The translations under genes and the position numbers were made by a program. A stretch of DNA of 42,300 bases from positions 1 to 42,300 of the forward strand of contig CAIUMD010000012.1 of assembly GCA_903900155.1 (NCBI GenBank). The letters are read 5' to 3'. Positions 41,927-42,300 of the stretch are shown here, in pieces. Origin of the DNA: an uncultured Caulobacterales bacterium (GTDB lineage Bacteria; Pseudomonadota; Alphaproteobacteria; Caulobacterales; Caulobacteraceae). Position 1 is the stretch's first letter, and each line of letters opens with the position of its first letter. The notes beneath the pieces are model-generated. The model did not search any database, was not told the DNA's origin, and saw only the letters and a program-made list of their open reading frames with translations.

Positions 41927-41990
41927 TTGCAAGACCGACGAATTTCAGTACCGCGCACCCCAAAACGCCCCACCTCCCCGCACCCCGCGA

Positions 41991-42027
41991 CAGAGGCCCC
42001 AGGTAACCCTGGGGCCTCTGTTTCGTT
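41991..42027 (+). terminator. rho-independent terminator of the UrcA gene
   Basis: The 13-bp stem CAGAGGCCCCAGG / CCTGGGGCCTCTG with a short TAAC-type loop is followed by TTTCGTTT. Confidence 0.85.
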
Positions 42028-42085
42028 TGGCTTGCGGAGCGCCGATAACTAACGCAAAGATTGTATCTCTGCGCAAAGGTATCGC

Positions 42086-42169
42086 ATGCCGATCATCTCC
42101 ATCTTTTTCGGCATCGTCATCCGCATCAATTTCGGGGACCACAACCCACCCCACATCCATGTGACGTGA
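42086..42169 (+). pseudogene. DUF4160 gene truncated by the IS
   Basis: MPIISIFFGIVIRINFGDHN and PPHIHV match the first 26 residues of DUF4160 proteins (pattern DHNPPHFHV), which are usually 80-90 residues. The gene then runs into the IS end at about 42161, and a TGA supplied by the IS ends it after 27 codons. DUF4160 genes often pair with a DUF2442 gene as a toxin-antitoxin-like couple; no partner remains here. Confidence 0.8.
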
Positions 42170-42300
42170 CCCCCATTTCTCATCCAGCGATAACGAGAGT
42201 CCTGGGTTGATTTGAGCCTTGGTGTTGGTGGGGGCAAGAGGCCGGCGCGGGGAGCTTTCAGCCTGCGCAGCGTGCCGGCCGGTCTCTCCGCAAAAGGTGC
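42161..42300 (-). mobile_element. 3' end of the same IS3-like element (right copy, inverted)
   Basis: 42161-42299 is the reverse complement of 1-140 with one substitution and one missing base in a cytosine run. Its terminus begins TGACGTGACCCCC and directly abuts the broken DUF4160 gene. The transposase frame runs leftward, toward the window interior, and is shifted relative to the left copy by the missing base. The element continues beyond the window. Confidence 0.7.

Noticed and set aside
1..42300. CRISPR array, prophage or integron
   Set aside because: No regularly spaced direct repeats, phage structural genes or integrase were seen; the repeats found are palindromic and dispersed.

Overview
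This GC-rich window is chromosomal DNA of an alphaproteobacterium, almost certainly a Caulobacter or very close relative. The evidence is the combination of zapA-zauP beside a 6S RNA, the gap-pgk-fba run, the SigF/NrsF-controlled bufferin-type cluster, a PbpC-type penicillin-binding protein with the N-terminal NDWTLPPYKF peptide, and the cell-cycle genes trcR and rcdA. Most of the window is core genome with conserved gene order. There is no prophage, integron, CRISPR array, rRNA or tRNA that I can see.

Layout. 1-140: end of an IS3-like insertion sequence. 141-900: palindromic-repeat fragment, 6S RNA and an orphan gene of atypical composition. 904-1614: cell-division pair zapA/zauP. 1830-5438: glycolysis/gluconeogenesis genes gap, pgk, fba. 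5495-10095: SigF regulon, with sigF-nrsF and a second NrsF-like gene leftward and a four-gene copper-bufferin operon (DUF2282, MNIO/DUF692, DUF2063, DoxX) rightward, from two matching divergent promoters. 10099-13489: TspO-like protein, soluble PAS chemoreceptor, bacterioferritin and its ferredoxin. 13653-18535: thiE, a secreted unknown, an inositol-monophosphatase family enzyme, a glycerophosphodiesterase and a DUF885 metallopeptidase-like protein. 18583-24174: MsbA-type exporter, rpmE, YcgN-family protein, pbpC and a ParE-type toxin-antitoxin pair. 24226-29638: GH92 glycosidase, Asp/Glu racemase, two decayed gene fragments, purK/purE. 29861-36512: diguanylate cyclase, single-domain response regulator, small DUF465 and DUF1192 proteins, ubiX, trcR, quinone oxidoreductase, rcdA, coq9. 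36694-41298: rpsU, a NatAB-like ABC exporter, alpha/beta hydrolase, LytM-type peptidase. 41573-42300: UrcA protein, a DUF4160 gene cut by a second, inverted copy of the same IS end.

How it works together. The SigF block is the most integrated system: a membrane anti-sigma with two conserved cysteines, its sigma factor, and a secreted four-cysteine peptide with its iron enzyme, partner and membrane protein. A second theme is cell cycle and envelope (zapA/zauP, pbpC, diguanylate cyclase, trcR, rcdA). Intergenic gaps carry several families of palindromic repeats, some placed where they could act as terminators or mRNA-processing sites.

The two window ends are near-identical inverted copies of one IS terminus, so the window probably coincides with an IS-bounded segment or assembly contig.
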